DNA from: Halomonas sp. I5-271120
GTDB lineage: Bacteria; Pseudomonadota; Gammaproteobacteria; Pseudomonadales; Halomonadaceae
Assembly (NCBI RefSeq): GCF_030553075.1
Contig: NZ_CP130701.1
Location: forward strand, 3,596,001 to 3,660,000
Direction of reading: 5' to 3'
DNA length: 64,000 bases
The position numbers were made by a program, and so were the translations under genes. A model generated the notes under the pieces. That model was not told the origin of the DNA. It worked only from the letters and a program-made list of their open reading frames with translations, and ran no database searches. Shown here piece by piece: positions 41,125 to 48,812 of the stretch (the first letter of the stretch is position 1; every line of letters begins with the position of its first letter).

Positions 41125-41982
41125 TCAGAAGACGTACACGAAGATGAACAGACCGATCCAGACCACATCGACGAAGTGCCAGTACCAGGCGGCCGCTTCG
41201 AAACCAAAGTGATCCTCACGATTGAAGTGCCCCTGCATCACCCGCATCAGCATCACGCTCAAGGTAATGGCACCGATGGTGACGTGTGCGCCGTGAAAGC
41301 CGGTCAGCAGGAAAAAGGTCGAACCGTAGATACCCGCTTGCAGCGTGATGCCGTAGTGGTGATAGGCCTCGTAGTACTCGATGCCCTGAACGACCAGGAA
41401 ACACACCCCCAGCAGAATGGTGCCGATCAACCAGTTGCGGGTCGTCTTCCGGTACCCTTCCTTCAATGCCTCATGGGCGATCGTCAGAGTGACGCTGGAA
41501 CTGACCAGAAAAATCGTATTTACCAGCGGTAGCTGCCAGGGGCTCACCACCTCACGGGGCCCGCTGATGGCGGCACTCGGCGGATTCATCAGCGGCCAGC
41601 TGGCGGTAAAGTCAGGCCACAAAAGCGCCGCCACCCCCTTGGCGCCTTCGCCATCCAGCCAGGGCACGGCGAACACCCGCACATAGAAGAGCGCGCCGAA
41701 GAAGGCTGCGAAGAACATCACTTCCGAGAAGATGAACCAGCCCATCCCCCAGCGAAAAGAGCGATCCATCTGTGCGTCATATAGCCCCTGGCGAGACTCA
41801 CGGACCACATCACGAAACCACAACCACATCACCGTCAGCACTGCCGCCATGCCCAGCGTCATGACCAGCCCACCGGTGCCGTGAACCAACTGCATGCCGA
41901 GACTCGCCATCATGACCCCGACGGCCAGAGAGCCCAGCGCCGGCCATTTGCTCTGCGGGGGAACGTAGTAGCTGCCACTCAT
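41125..41982 (-). CDS. coxC: Cytochrome c oxidase subunit III
   Basis: 285 aa with seven helices. The segment FIFSEVMFFAAFFGALFY (about 82-99), with its conserved glutamate, and the C-terminal WYWHFVDVVWIGLFIFVYV are hallmarks of subunit III of aa3 oxidases. It stabilises the proton uptake path of subunit I. Its ATG overlaps the ctaG stop (ATGA). Confidence 0.93.
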   Translation of the reverse strand: MSGSYYVPPQSKWPALGSLAVGVMMASLGMQLVHGTGGLVMTLGMAAVLTVMWLWFRDVVRESRQGLYDAQMDRSFRWGMGWFIFSEVMFFAAFFGALFYVRVFAVPWLDGEGAKGVAALLWPDFTASWPLMNPPSAAISGPREVVSPWQLPLVNTIFLVSSSVTLTIAHEALKEGYRKTTRNWLIGTILLGVCFLVVQGIEYYEAYHHYGITLQAGIYGSTFFLLTGFHGAHVTIGAITLSVMLMRVMQGHFNREDHFGFEAAAWYWHFVDVVWIGLFIFVYVF

Positions 41983-42545
41983 GCTTCACCTCCAGGAACG
42001 ACAACGACCGGGTTCTTATTGGCCAGCGCCTTATCGTCTACCGGGTACAGGGTGTAGACCAGCGTCACCGTCTTGATGTCATCGGGCAGGTCGCGGGTCA
42101 ATTGGAAGACCAGCGGCGCCTCATAGCGCTCACCGGCGTCGAGTCGCTGCTCCTGAAAACAGAAGCAGGTCACCTTGCGCATATACAGCGACGCCTCGGA
42201 GGGCGACACGCTGGGTACCGCCCGGCCCCAGCCCGCCTGTTTGCCATGATTAGTGAAAGCGAAATGAACCTCGGTCGCCGCGCCGGGGTGCACGCGCACC
42301 TGGCGGTCGAGCACCTCGAGTTTCCAGGGGAGCCCGGCACTGCCTCGGGTGATGAACTGCACGGTAATCACACGAGACTCATCGATGCTGTCACGGATCA
42401 GTGCCTGGGCGGTGTTCTCGACCTTGCCGTTGATGCCGGTCACTCGACAGAAGGCGTCATACAGGGGCACCAGGGCAAAGGCGAAGACAAACATCGCCAG
42501 CAGGACCACCAATGTCCGCGTTACCGTGCGCTGCACTCCCGTCAT
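41979..42545 (-). CDS. ctaG: Cytochrome c oxidase copper chaperone CtaG (Cox11)
   Basis: 188 aa. One N-terminal membrane helix (about 9-27) is followed by C33 and a periplasmic immunoglobulin-like domain with the copper motif C127-F-C129-F. Cox11/CtaG delivers copper to the CuB site of subunit I. The ATG at 42545 has GGGAGGAAGG upstream; a longer open frame to 42770 is antisense to, and beyond, the coxA end and is rejected. It lies between coxA and coxC. Confidence 0.93.
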   Translation of the reverse strand: MTGVQRTVTRTLVVLLAMFVFAFALVPLYDAFCRVTGINGKVENTAQALIRDSIDESRVITVQFITRGSAGLPWKLEVLDRQVRVHPGAATEVHFAFTNHGKQAGWGRAVPSVSPSEASLYMRKVTCFCFQEQRLDAGERYEAPLVFQLTRDLPDDIKTVTLVYTLYPVDDKALANKNPVVVVPGGEA

Positions 42546-42669
42546 GAGCCTTCCTCCCTCAGCAGCCCAGATGCCCCTCACAACCCCGACACCCTTTCCC
42601 GACGCCCGTCCCCAGCCCAGACACCATTCACCAGCCCCGATGCTCGTCGCTAACGTCTTTGCACGTTCT

Positions 42670-42714
42670 AATGCTCTTAGTGTTAGTGCTCGTGATGCTA
42701 GCGCTCTTGATGCT
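42670..42714. repeat. 15-nt tandem repeat, 3 copies, across the coxA stop
   Basis: AATGCTCTTAGTGTT, AGTGCTCGTGATGCT and AGCGCTCTTGATGCT. The repeats run from the coxA-ctaG spacer into the last codons of coxA (Q-H-Q-E-R-stop), so the C-terminal end of CoxA comes from the repeat. Confidence 0.8.
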
Positions 42715-44350
42715 GGAACCGCGGTGGCGTTTCGAAGGTGTGCAACGGCGCGGGACTCGGCACCGTCCATTCAAGGTCCACGGCACCGTCCCAGGCCTTG
42801 GCCGGCGCCTTCTCGCCCCCTCTCACGCACTTGATGATCATCAACACGAACAGCAGCTGCGAGGTGCCGAACAGCAAGGCACCGATGCTCGAGGCCATGT
42901 TGAAGTCAGCAAACTGCAGCGCGTAGTCAGGTATGCGACGCGGCATGCCGGCCAGGCCAGAGAAATGCATCGGGAAGAAGGTCAGGTTCACCCCCACGAC
43001 CGAGGTCCAGAAATGCCAGCGGCCGAGTCGTTCATTGGGGTAATGGCCGGTCCACTTGGGCAGCCAGTAGTAAACGGCGGCCATGATGGCGAAGACCGCC
43101 CCCGGCACCAGCACATAGTGGAAATGCGCGACCACGAAGTAGGTGTCGTGATATTGGAAGTCGGCCGGGGCAATGGCCAGCATCAGGCCGGAGAAGCCGC
43201 CGATACTGAACAGCACCACGAAAGCCAGCGCGAACAGCATCGGCGTCTCGAAGGAAATCGAGCCCTGAAACAGCGTGGCGATCCAGTTGAACACCTTCAC
43301 CCCGGTAGGCACCGCAATCAGCATGGTGGTGTACATGAAGAACAGCTCGGCCACCAATGGCAGGCCGACAGCGAACATATGATGCGCCCAGACCAGAAAC
43401 GACAGGATGGCAATCGAGGACGTGGCATAGACCATCGAGGCGTAGCCGAACAGCCGCTTGCGAGCGAAGGTCGGGATGATGGCCGAGACGATACCGAACG
43501 CCGGCAGAATCATGATGTAGACCTCGGGATGGCCGAAGAACCAGAAGATATGCTGGAACATCACCGGATCGCCGCCGCCCGCGGCATTGAAGAAGCTGGT
43601 GCCGAAGTTGATATCCAGCAGCATCATGGTGATGACACCGGCCAGTACCGGCATCACCGCGATCAGCAGGAAGGCCGTGATCAGCCAGGTCCAGACGAAC
43701 AGCGGCATATCCATCATCCGCATGCCCGGGGCACGCAGGTTGAGGATGGTGGCGATGATATTGATGGCACCCAAGATCGAACTGATGCCCGCCATGTGCA
43801 GCGAGAGAATGAAGAAAGTCGTGGAAGGCGGCGAGTAGGTGGTCGACAGCGGCGCATAGAAGGTCCAGCCGAAGTTGGGCCCGCCCCCCGGCATCAGCAG
43901 CGTCGACAGCAGCAGCGTGAAAGCGACCGGCAACAGCCAGAAGCTGAAATTGTTGAGTCGGGGCAGCGCCATGTCTGGCGCCCCGATCTGCAAGGGAATC
44001 ATCCAGTTGGCAAGGCCTACAAACCCCGGCATGACCGCACCGAACACCATGATCAGCCCATGCATGGTGGTCATCTGATTGAAGAACTCGGGCTGCACGA
44101 GCTGCAAGCCGGGCTGGAAGAGCTCGGCGCGCACCACCAGAGCGAAAATCCCGCCAATGAAAAACATGGTCAGCGAGAAGATCAGGTAGAGCGTACCGAT
44201 CTCCTTGTGATTGGTGGTCAATAGCCAGCGCAGCAGGCCTCTGGGGCCGTGGTGGTAGCCGGCGTCGGCATGACCCGCCGTTCCAGAGGCTTCACCGGTC
44301 TGCTCGAGGGGGTGCTGTGGTGGTAACTGTGGAGGTAGCTTGGGCGCCAT
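42698..44350 (-). CDS. coxA: Cytochrome c oxidase subunit I
   Basis: 550 aa with 12 helices. Heme- and CuB-binding segments are present: TMHGLIMVF (heme a His), FWFFGHPEVYIMILPAFG (CuB His and the cross-linked Tyr), WAHHMF, and VAHFHYVLV. It reduces O2 to water and pumps protons. The ATG at 44350 follows AGGAGA. The C-terminus carries a short tail encoded by a tandem repeat. It lies between coxB and ctaG in an operon that starts at coxB. Confidence 0.95.
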   Translation of the reverse strand: MAPKLPPQLPPQHPLEQTGEASGTAGHADAGYHHGPRGLLRWLLTTNHKEIGTLYLIFSLTMFFIGGIFALVVRAELFQPGLQLVQPEFFNQMTTMHGLIMVFGAVMPGFVGLANWMIPLQIGAPDMALPRLNNFSFWLLPVAFTLLLSTLLMPGGGPNFGWTFYAPLSTTYSPPSTTFFILSLHMAGISSILGAINIIATILNLRAPGMRMMDMPLFVWTWLITAFLLIAVMPVLAGVITMMLLDINFGTSFFNAAGGGDPVMFQHIFWFFGHPEVYIMILPAFGIVSAIIPTFARKRLFGYASMVYATSSIAILSFLVWAHHMFAVGLPLVAELFFMYTTMLIAVPTGVKVFNWIATLFQGSISFETPMLFALAFVVLFSIGGFSGLMLAIAPADFQYHDTYFVVAHFHYVLVPGAVFAIMAAVYYWLPKWTGHYPNERLGRWHFWTSVVGVNLTFFPMHFSGLAGMPRRIPDYALQFADFNMASSIGALLFGTSQLLFVLMIIKCVRGGEKAPAKAWDGAVDLEWTVPSPAPLHTFETPPRFQHQER

Positions 44351-44413
44351 CGGTATCTCCTGTCATTCGGGTGATCGCGACTCGGGCGTCGCGAACAAGA
44401 GCCGTCAGGCCGG

Positions 44414-45529
44414 CTATTCGAGCCTTGCCTGAATCTCCGACGGCTGCACGCTATCCCCGGTATCGTTGCCCCAGGCATTGCGCTCATAGGTAATCACGGC
44501 GGCAATCTCCACCGGGCTCAGGCTGCTGCTGAAGGCCGGCATCGGCTTGCCTGCCACACCATTGATGACGGTAGTGATGTGCCGATCCCGCTCGGCCATC
44601 AGGGCCGGGTTGTTGGCCAATGCTGGGAAGACCGGCGGATTCCCCAAGCCATCGACCTGATGACAGGCAGCACAGATCGACTCATAGACCTGCTGGCCAC
44701 GAGACATCAATTCGTCCATGGCCCACTCACGATCAACACCGCTGGCTTCCCTGGCCGCGGCCTGCTTGCGCTCGGCGAGCCAGGTATCAAAGGCCTCGGG
44801 TTCCATGGCTTCGACCACCACGGGCATGAAGCCATGGTTACGTCCGCACAGTTCGGTGCACTGGCCGCGATAGGTGCCGGGCGTTTCGATACGCACCCAG
44901 TTTTCGTTGACGAACCCGGGAATAGCATCCTGTTTGACGGCGAGGTCAGGCACCCACCAGGAATGAACCACGTCATCGGAGGTCAGCAGGAAACGCACCT
45001 TCCGCCCGACCGGCAGCACCAGCGGCTCGTCAACTTCTAGCAGGTAATTCTCGCCCTTGGCGGCGAGGCCATCGATCTGATCGCGAGGAGTGGTGAGATT
45101 GGAGGTAAAGGCAACGTCTTCGCCCAGGTATTCATAGTGCCAGCGCCACTGCTGGCCCGTGACCATCACGTCCAGATCGGCGTCCTTGGCGTCATACATC
45201 TGCTTGAGGGTGGCGGTCGCCGGCAATGCCATGCCGACCAGAATCAGCAAGGGAACCGCCGTCCAGATCACTTCAACGGTCGTGTTTTCGTGGAAATGAG
45301 AGGCCTTGGCGCCCCGGGAGCGACGGTAGCGGAAGAGGGAGTAGAACATCACGCCGAACACGACGACGCCGATCACCACGCAGATCCAGAAGATCGTCAT
45401 GTGCAAGCCGTGAATATCACGGCTGAGGGCTGTCACGCCGAGCGGCATGTTCCAGCCATGGACCAGAGCCGAACGAGTCAGCCAGACGCTACCGCCAACG
45501 GCTGCCACCACACCAGGCAAATTGCGCAT
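44414..45529 (-). CDS. coxB: Cytochrome c oxidase subunit II with fused cytochrome c domain
   Basis: 371 aa. Two membrane helices (about 45-65 and 88-106) lead into a cupredoxin domain with CuA ligands H189, C224, C228, H232 and M235. A C-terminal class I cytochrome c domain follows with C286-A-A-C-H290 and a later Met ligand. This is the caa3-type subunit II that takes electrons into CuA. The N-terminus contains a hydrophobic stretch that may act as a signal. AAGGAGGAG precedes the ATG. It is the first gene of the oxidase operon. Confidence 0.94.
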   Translation of the reverse strand: MRNLPGVVAAVGGSVWLTRSALVHGWNMPLGVTALSRDIHGLHMTIFWICVVIGVVVFGVMFYSLFRYRRSRGAKASHFHENTTVEVIWTAVPLLILVGMALPATATLKQMYDAKDADLDVMVTGQQWRWHYEYLGEDVAFTSNLTTPRDQIDGLAAKGENYLLEVDEPLVLPVGRKVRFLLTSDDVVHSWWVPDLAVKQDAIPGFVNENWVRIETPGTYRGQCTELCGRNHGFMPVVVEAMEPEAFDTWLAERKQAAAREASGVDREWAMDELMSRGQQVYESICAACHQVDGLGNPPVFPALANNPALMAERDRHITTVINGVAGKPMPAFSSSLSPVEIAAVITYERNAWGNDTGDSVQPSEIQARLE

Positions 45530-45596
45530 CGGCTCCTCCTTGTCTATCTGGTCACGGTCATTGTGAGCACGCCGCCCGCACTTCTGACGTCCCTAA

Positions 45597-45623
45597 CTTT
45601 CCTGACTTTCCTGACTTCCCTGC
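45597..45623. repeat. 9-nt tandem repeat, 3 copies, upstream of coxB
   Basis: CTTTCCTGA twice, then CTTCCCTGC, in the leader of the coxB operon (68-94 bp from the ATG). Confidence 0.65.
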
Positions 45624-45808
45624 CATCTTTGGCCTACTGCTGAAGCCACGATCTGCCATGGCTCAGGTAAGCAACGGCTAAGATGAGTATAGAAAGGTTG
45701 ACGAGAAATCCTTATTCAGGGTATGCGCAATCACTAAACGCAGCCATCAACGTTCGTAGGGTCACTCACCCGGACGCCATCCAGGTTCCGACACCAACCC
45801 GGCCTTCC

Positions 45809-45982
45809 CTAATCTGCCGCGCTCATGGCCAGCATGAAGACGCCCACCACCAGCACCAGCGCCATCAGCAGGCCGACAATGATAAAAGTGACCGGCTTGC
45901 CCTCTTCGAAGTCCTTCTTGCGCTGCTGCTCTTTCTGCACCCCGAAGAAGGCCGCCAGCACCGACTTGATCACCTGCCACAT
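45809..45982 (-). CDS. DUF2970 small membrane protein
   Basis: 57 aa protein, MWQVIKSVLAAFFGVQKEQQ and so on, with an amphipathic basic middle (RKKDFEEGKP) and one membrane helix (about 30-52). This is the pattern of DUF2970 proteins, which often sit near cytochrome oxidase or transport genes. AGGAGG lies five bases before the ATG at 45982, with another ATG one codon earlier. A longer frame on the same strand (45762-45980) is the shadow of this gene. It lies upstream of coxB on the same strand, 280 bp away, and its role is unknown. Confidence 0.75.
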   Translation of the reverse strand: MWQVIKSVLAAFFGVQKEQQRKKDFEEGKPVTFIIVGLLMALVLVVGVFMLAMSAAD

Positions 45983-46271
45983 CATCGCCTCCTGCGTTCG
46001 CTCATCACCCAGTCACTTTGCGCAAAAAAGCCGACTTCCATCAGAGAATGGGTGAAAAACGCCATTTCCGCACGGCACGGCGACCTGGCGCTTCTATACT
46101 CAAGAGTGGCGAAAGACCTGCATCGGTGGAGCAAATAATTACCTGATAATTATTAGTCAGCTATTACCAAACCAGGATGCAACGCCAAGCAAGAACCTGA
46201 AGATGGCTTATAAAAAACATGATGATTAAAGATCGCTATACAAGACAACGACGGTAGAGAAAGGAGGAGTG

Positions 46272-46640
46272 ATGACAAAGCAAGCCGATAATATCACCCA
46301 GCTGCCTTTAGCAGTTCGAGAGGCCAGCGACCCGGTCATCAACTGGTGGCTGAATCACTGGATGGGGACGGCGAGCCCGTTTGCCCGCATGCAGGTTGCA
46401 TGGATGGAAACGCTCTTTGATGCCATGCAGATGGAAGCCGAGCTGCTGACCGCCTGCGCCACCAGCCAGCAGCAGATCATCAAGTGCCTGTCCGATCAGC
46501 AGACACTCAAGGACCCGGCTGTCGTGGGCAGCTGTTATCAGGATGTCATGCAGGACTTCATCAATGCTCACCTGCACCGGATGGATAAGGTCAGCGAGAT
46601 GGCCGAAGAATTTCGCCAGCGGGTGTGGGAAGAGATATAA
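46272..46640 (+). CDS. Small helical protein, phasin-like
   Basis: 122 aa with no cysteine-rich, signal or membrane motifs. It is rich in amphipathic helices: PFARMQVAWMETLFDAMQME (about 35-54) and SCYQDVMQDFINAHLHRMDK (about 86-105). This composition resembles polyhydroxyalkanoate granule phasins, but the similarity is weak. AAGGAGG precedes the ATG at 46272, with a GTG codon just before it as a less likely start. It is a single gene facing lrgB. I would keep it as a hypothetical protein. Confidence 0.6.
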   Translation: MTKQADNITQLPLAVREASDPVINWWLNHWMGTASPFARMQVAWMETLFDAMQMEAELLTACATSQQQIIKCLSDQQTLKDPAVVGSCYQDVMQDFINAHLHRMDKVSEMAEEFRQRVWEEI

Positions 46641-46713
46641 GCAATCGTGGGCCGAGTAGCTCAGGCAAGCGGGTTTCACCCAGACGGGTCGTACTCAGCC
46701 GCGTCTCCCTCAT

Positions 46714-46758
46714 GCCCAGTTCACCCGAGCCCAGTTCACTTGAGCCCAGCTCACTCGA
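46714..46758. repeat. 15-nt tandem repeat, 3 copies
   Basis: GCCCAGTTCACCCGA, GCCCAGTTCACTTGA and GCCCAGCTCACTCGA lie between the ends of the phasin-like gene and lrgB. They may affect the shared terminator region. Confidence 0.8.
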
Positions 46759-46801
46759 GCACGAATGACGTAGTCAGCAACCTCGCAGCCATTCTGTGAC
46801 C

Positions 46802-47530
46802 TCAGATACCAAACAGCGCCACGATCAGCGGCAGCAGGAAGGCCGTCACCAACCCTGTCAGGCCCATGGCGAGACCCGCAAAGGCGCCAGCCAGCGCACC
46901 GATAGAGCTGAAACTTTGCGCCGTGCCGAAGCCATGAGCCGCCAGCCCCAGGGTAAAACCTTGAACGGTCGGGTCCTTGATGCGTAGCAGTCTGAATATC
47001 CAGGGGCCCAGGGCACAGCCGATCGACCCGGTCAGCAAGACCAGTCCCGCTGCCAGCGATGGAATCCCGCCCAGTTGCTCGGCGATACCCATCGCGATCG
47101 GCGAAGTCACCGACTTGGGCGCAAGTGTCAGCAGTGTCTCCCGGCTCGCTCCCATCAGCATGGCGATGCCAAGTGTCGAGCCAACGGCAGTCACGATGCC
47201 GGTGACACAGGCGACCATGATCGGCCATATCAGCCGCTGAACTCGCTCCCGGTGGTCATAGAGCGGTATCGCCAGCGCTACCGTGGCCGGGCCGAGCAGG
47301 AAGTGAATGAACTGGGCGCCTTCGAAGTAGGTGCTGTATTCAATGCCGCTGAGCAACAGGAAACTGATCAGCAGTACGATCGAAATCACCACCGGGTGCA
47401 GCAAGGGCGTGCGGCCAAGCAGGATGTTGATTCGCGTGGCCAGATAGAAGGCGGCCAGCGTCACCAGCAGCGAGAGCAGGGGGTTACCAGACAGGTAGAC
47501 CCAGACTTGGTCCAATGCGACGAAGTTCAT
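46802..47530 (-). CDS. lrgB: LrgB-family membrane protein
   Basis: 242 aa with six or seven helices. The segments LHPVVISIVLL, APKSVTSPIAMGIAEQLGG and LAAHGFGTAQSF are typical of LrgB/CidB. The pair LrgAB affects murein hydrolase activity or export of small acids such as pyruvate or glycolate. Its ATG (47530) overlaps the lrgA stop as ATGA, so the start is certain. Confidence 0.9.
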   Translation of the reverse strand: MNFVALDQVWVYLSGNPLLSLLVTLAAFYLATRINILLGRTPLLHPVVISIVLLISFLLLSGIEYSTYFEGAQFIHFLLGPATVALAIPLYDHRERVQRLIWPIMVACVTGIVTAVGSTLGIAMLMGASRETLLTLAPKSVTSPIAMGIAEQLGGIPSLAAGLVLLTGSIGCALGPWIFRLLRIKDPTVQGFTLGLAAHGFGTAQSFSSIGALAGAFAGLAMGLTGLVTAFLLPLIVALFGI

Positions 47531-47892
47531 TTGGTTTTTTCTGCCCCGCCGACTCGCTGGTTCATCCACATCATGACCTTGGCCGTGACGGCAAGGGTCA
47601 CCGCCGTGGACACGAACAGCGTGACGACGATCGTCCAGAAATCAGCCTGAATCAGTTGGAAGTGCACCATCATCCCGACACCGGCCGGCACAAACAGCAG
47701 GGTCAGATAGTTCAACAGCCCCTGACCAGTCTTGCGAAGGCCATCCGGCACTCGCCCATTGATGAGCAAGGCGACCAGCAGAATCACCATGCCCATCACC
47801 GGCCCCGGAACGGGAATACTGAACCCTCGAACGATCAGCTCACCCAGGAACTGACATCCCAGCAAGATGATAAACCCAACGATCAATGACAT
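47527..47892 (-). CDS. lrgA: LrgA/CidA-family holin-like protein
   Basis: 121 aa with four hydrophobic segments. It has the family segments VPGPVMGMVILLVAL and FVPAGVGMM. It is a holin-like membrane protein acting with LrgB. It starts the two-gene operon; the terminal ATGA overlap couples it to lrgB. Confidence 0.9.
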   Translation of the reverse strand: MSLIVGFIILLGCQFLGELIVRGFSIPVPGPVMGMVILLVALLINGRVPDGLRKTGQGLLNYLTLLFVPAGVGMMVHFQLIQADFWTIVVTLFVSTAVTLAVTAKVMMWMNQRVGGAEKTK

Positions 47893-48074
47893 GCCTGCCC
47901 TCCTCCATTCTTAGCTGAGGACAGTTTACCCCTTTCGTCTAGGTGCAGCCCAACCATCCAGCCAAGCTTTTGAAAAAAAAGCGCTTAAGGGGCTTCCCAT
48001 TGCCGGCATCTCGCGCTAGTATACGCCTCGTTCTCGGGACACAGGAGCCGAAAGGCACTGCCAAGAACCAGAGT

Positions 48075-48151
48075 CGGAGCGTGGCGCAGCTTGGTAGCGC
48101 GCTGCAATGGGGTTGCAGAGGTCGCTGGTTCGAATCCAGTCGCTCCGACCA
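48075..48151 (+). tRNA. tRNA-Pro, anticodon GGG
   Basis: 77 nt cloverleaf. Acceptor CGGAGCG pairs with CGCTCCG, the anticodon stem CTGCA/TGCAG encloses the loop ATGGGGT with anticodon GGG, and the T arm GCTGG-TTCGAAT-CCAGT is standard. CCA is encoded. It reads CCC codons. It lies at the left edge of the restriction island and is a plausible integration target. Confidence 0.95.
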
Positions 48152-48162
48152 GAAATATCAAG

Positions 48163-48203
48163 AAAAACGGCCACTTAGCTCCTAGAGCGGTGGCCGTTTT
48201 TTT
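48163..48203 (+). terminator. tRNA-Pro terminator
   Basis: Stem AAAAACGGCCAC / GTGGCCGTTTTT with a 15-base loop followed by TTT, just after the tRNA. Confidence 0.8.
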
Positions 48204-48812
48204 ATGCCCTCCATTTTAGGTAGCAAATAGGTAGCAGTCGGTGGAAACAACCAGCAACACCGCACTGAATTCGAAATCCACATTGGCCAATGTCTGCCCT
48301 CCTCCTTTCAAGTATCCTAAAAGGCACCGACAGCCTACTGACAGAACTGACCAAACCCTGGTTAGCTTCAAGCCGTCCAGATCAGGCCTGGCCCTGCGCT
48401 GGCTGCAGCTCATCCCTTGAAGCTCTCAGGCTGGATAGCCTTTTTAGCAGATGAAGATGTATATCCGTGCCATCTCAACTACCGAACCTGTCCATGCAGC
48501 CGCGCCCTGCTACTCAGTTGGAGCGATCCCAAAGCCTCCTGACGTGGCATATCACTGAATGGACATTCCACGTTCCCATATAACATGCACCAAAAAAGCG
48601 TTGTATTAAGGACAGCGTTGCAATGTAGCCCATCCCCACCCTGCCTGACATGTTGATTGCCATAACTGGTCTAGCGCAGAAATATCTGAACGAATTCACC
48701 GGTCCTTTTCTGCCCATCGCATAGCCTTCCCCGCTCAAGTTTGATGAGATAGACGCATATCATCACGGTTGCATGAAGTGGCCACCCCATCGAACACAGG
48801 AAATCGCAGTAC
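48204..48812. other. AT-richer gap at the island's left edge
   Basis: 609 bp with no gene I can support. It begins with a short direct repeat, AGGTAGCA-AAT-AGGTAGCA (48220-48238), just after the tRNA terminator. Base composition by eye is lower in GC than the flanks. It may be remains of an integrase or attachment region, but no integrase is left. Confidence 0.5.

Noticed and set aside
42659..44224. 521-codon open frame antisense to coxA
   Set aside because: Rich in His, Gly, Arg and Gln, which is the usual antisense reading of a GC-rich membrane protein gene.
45762..45980. 72 aa open frame upstream of coxB
   Set aside because: Composition is Gly/Ala/Arg-rich and without motifs; the DUF2970 gene in another phase on the same strand explains the sequence.
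48204..48812. Integrase remnant after tRNA-Pro
   Set aside because: No frame with integrase motifs is visible on either strand; only a short direct repeat remains.
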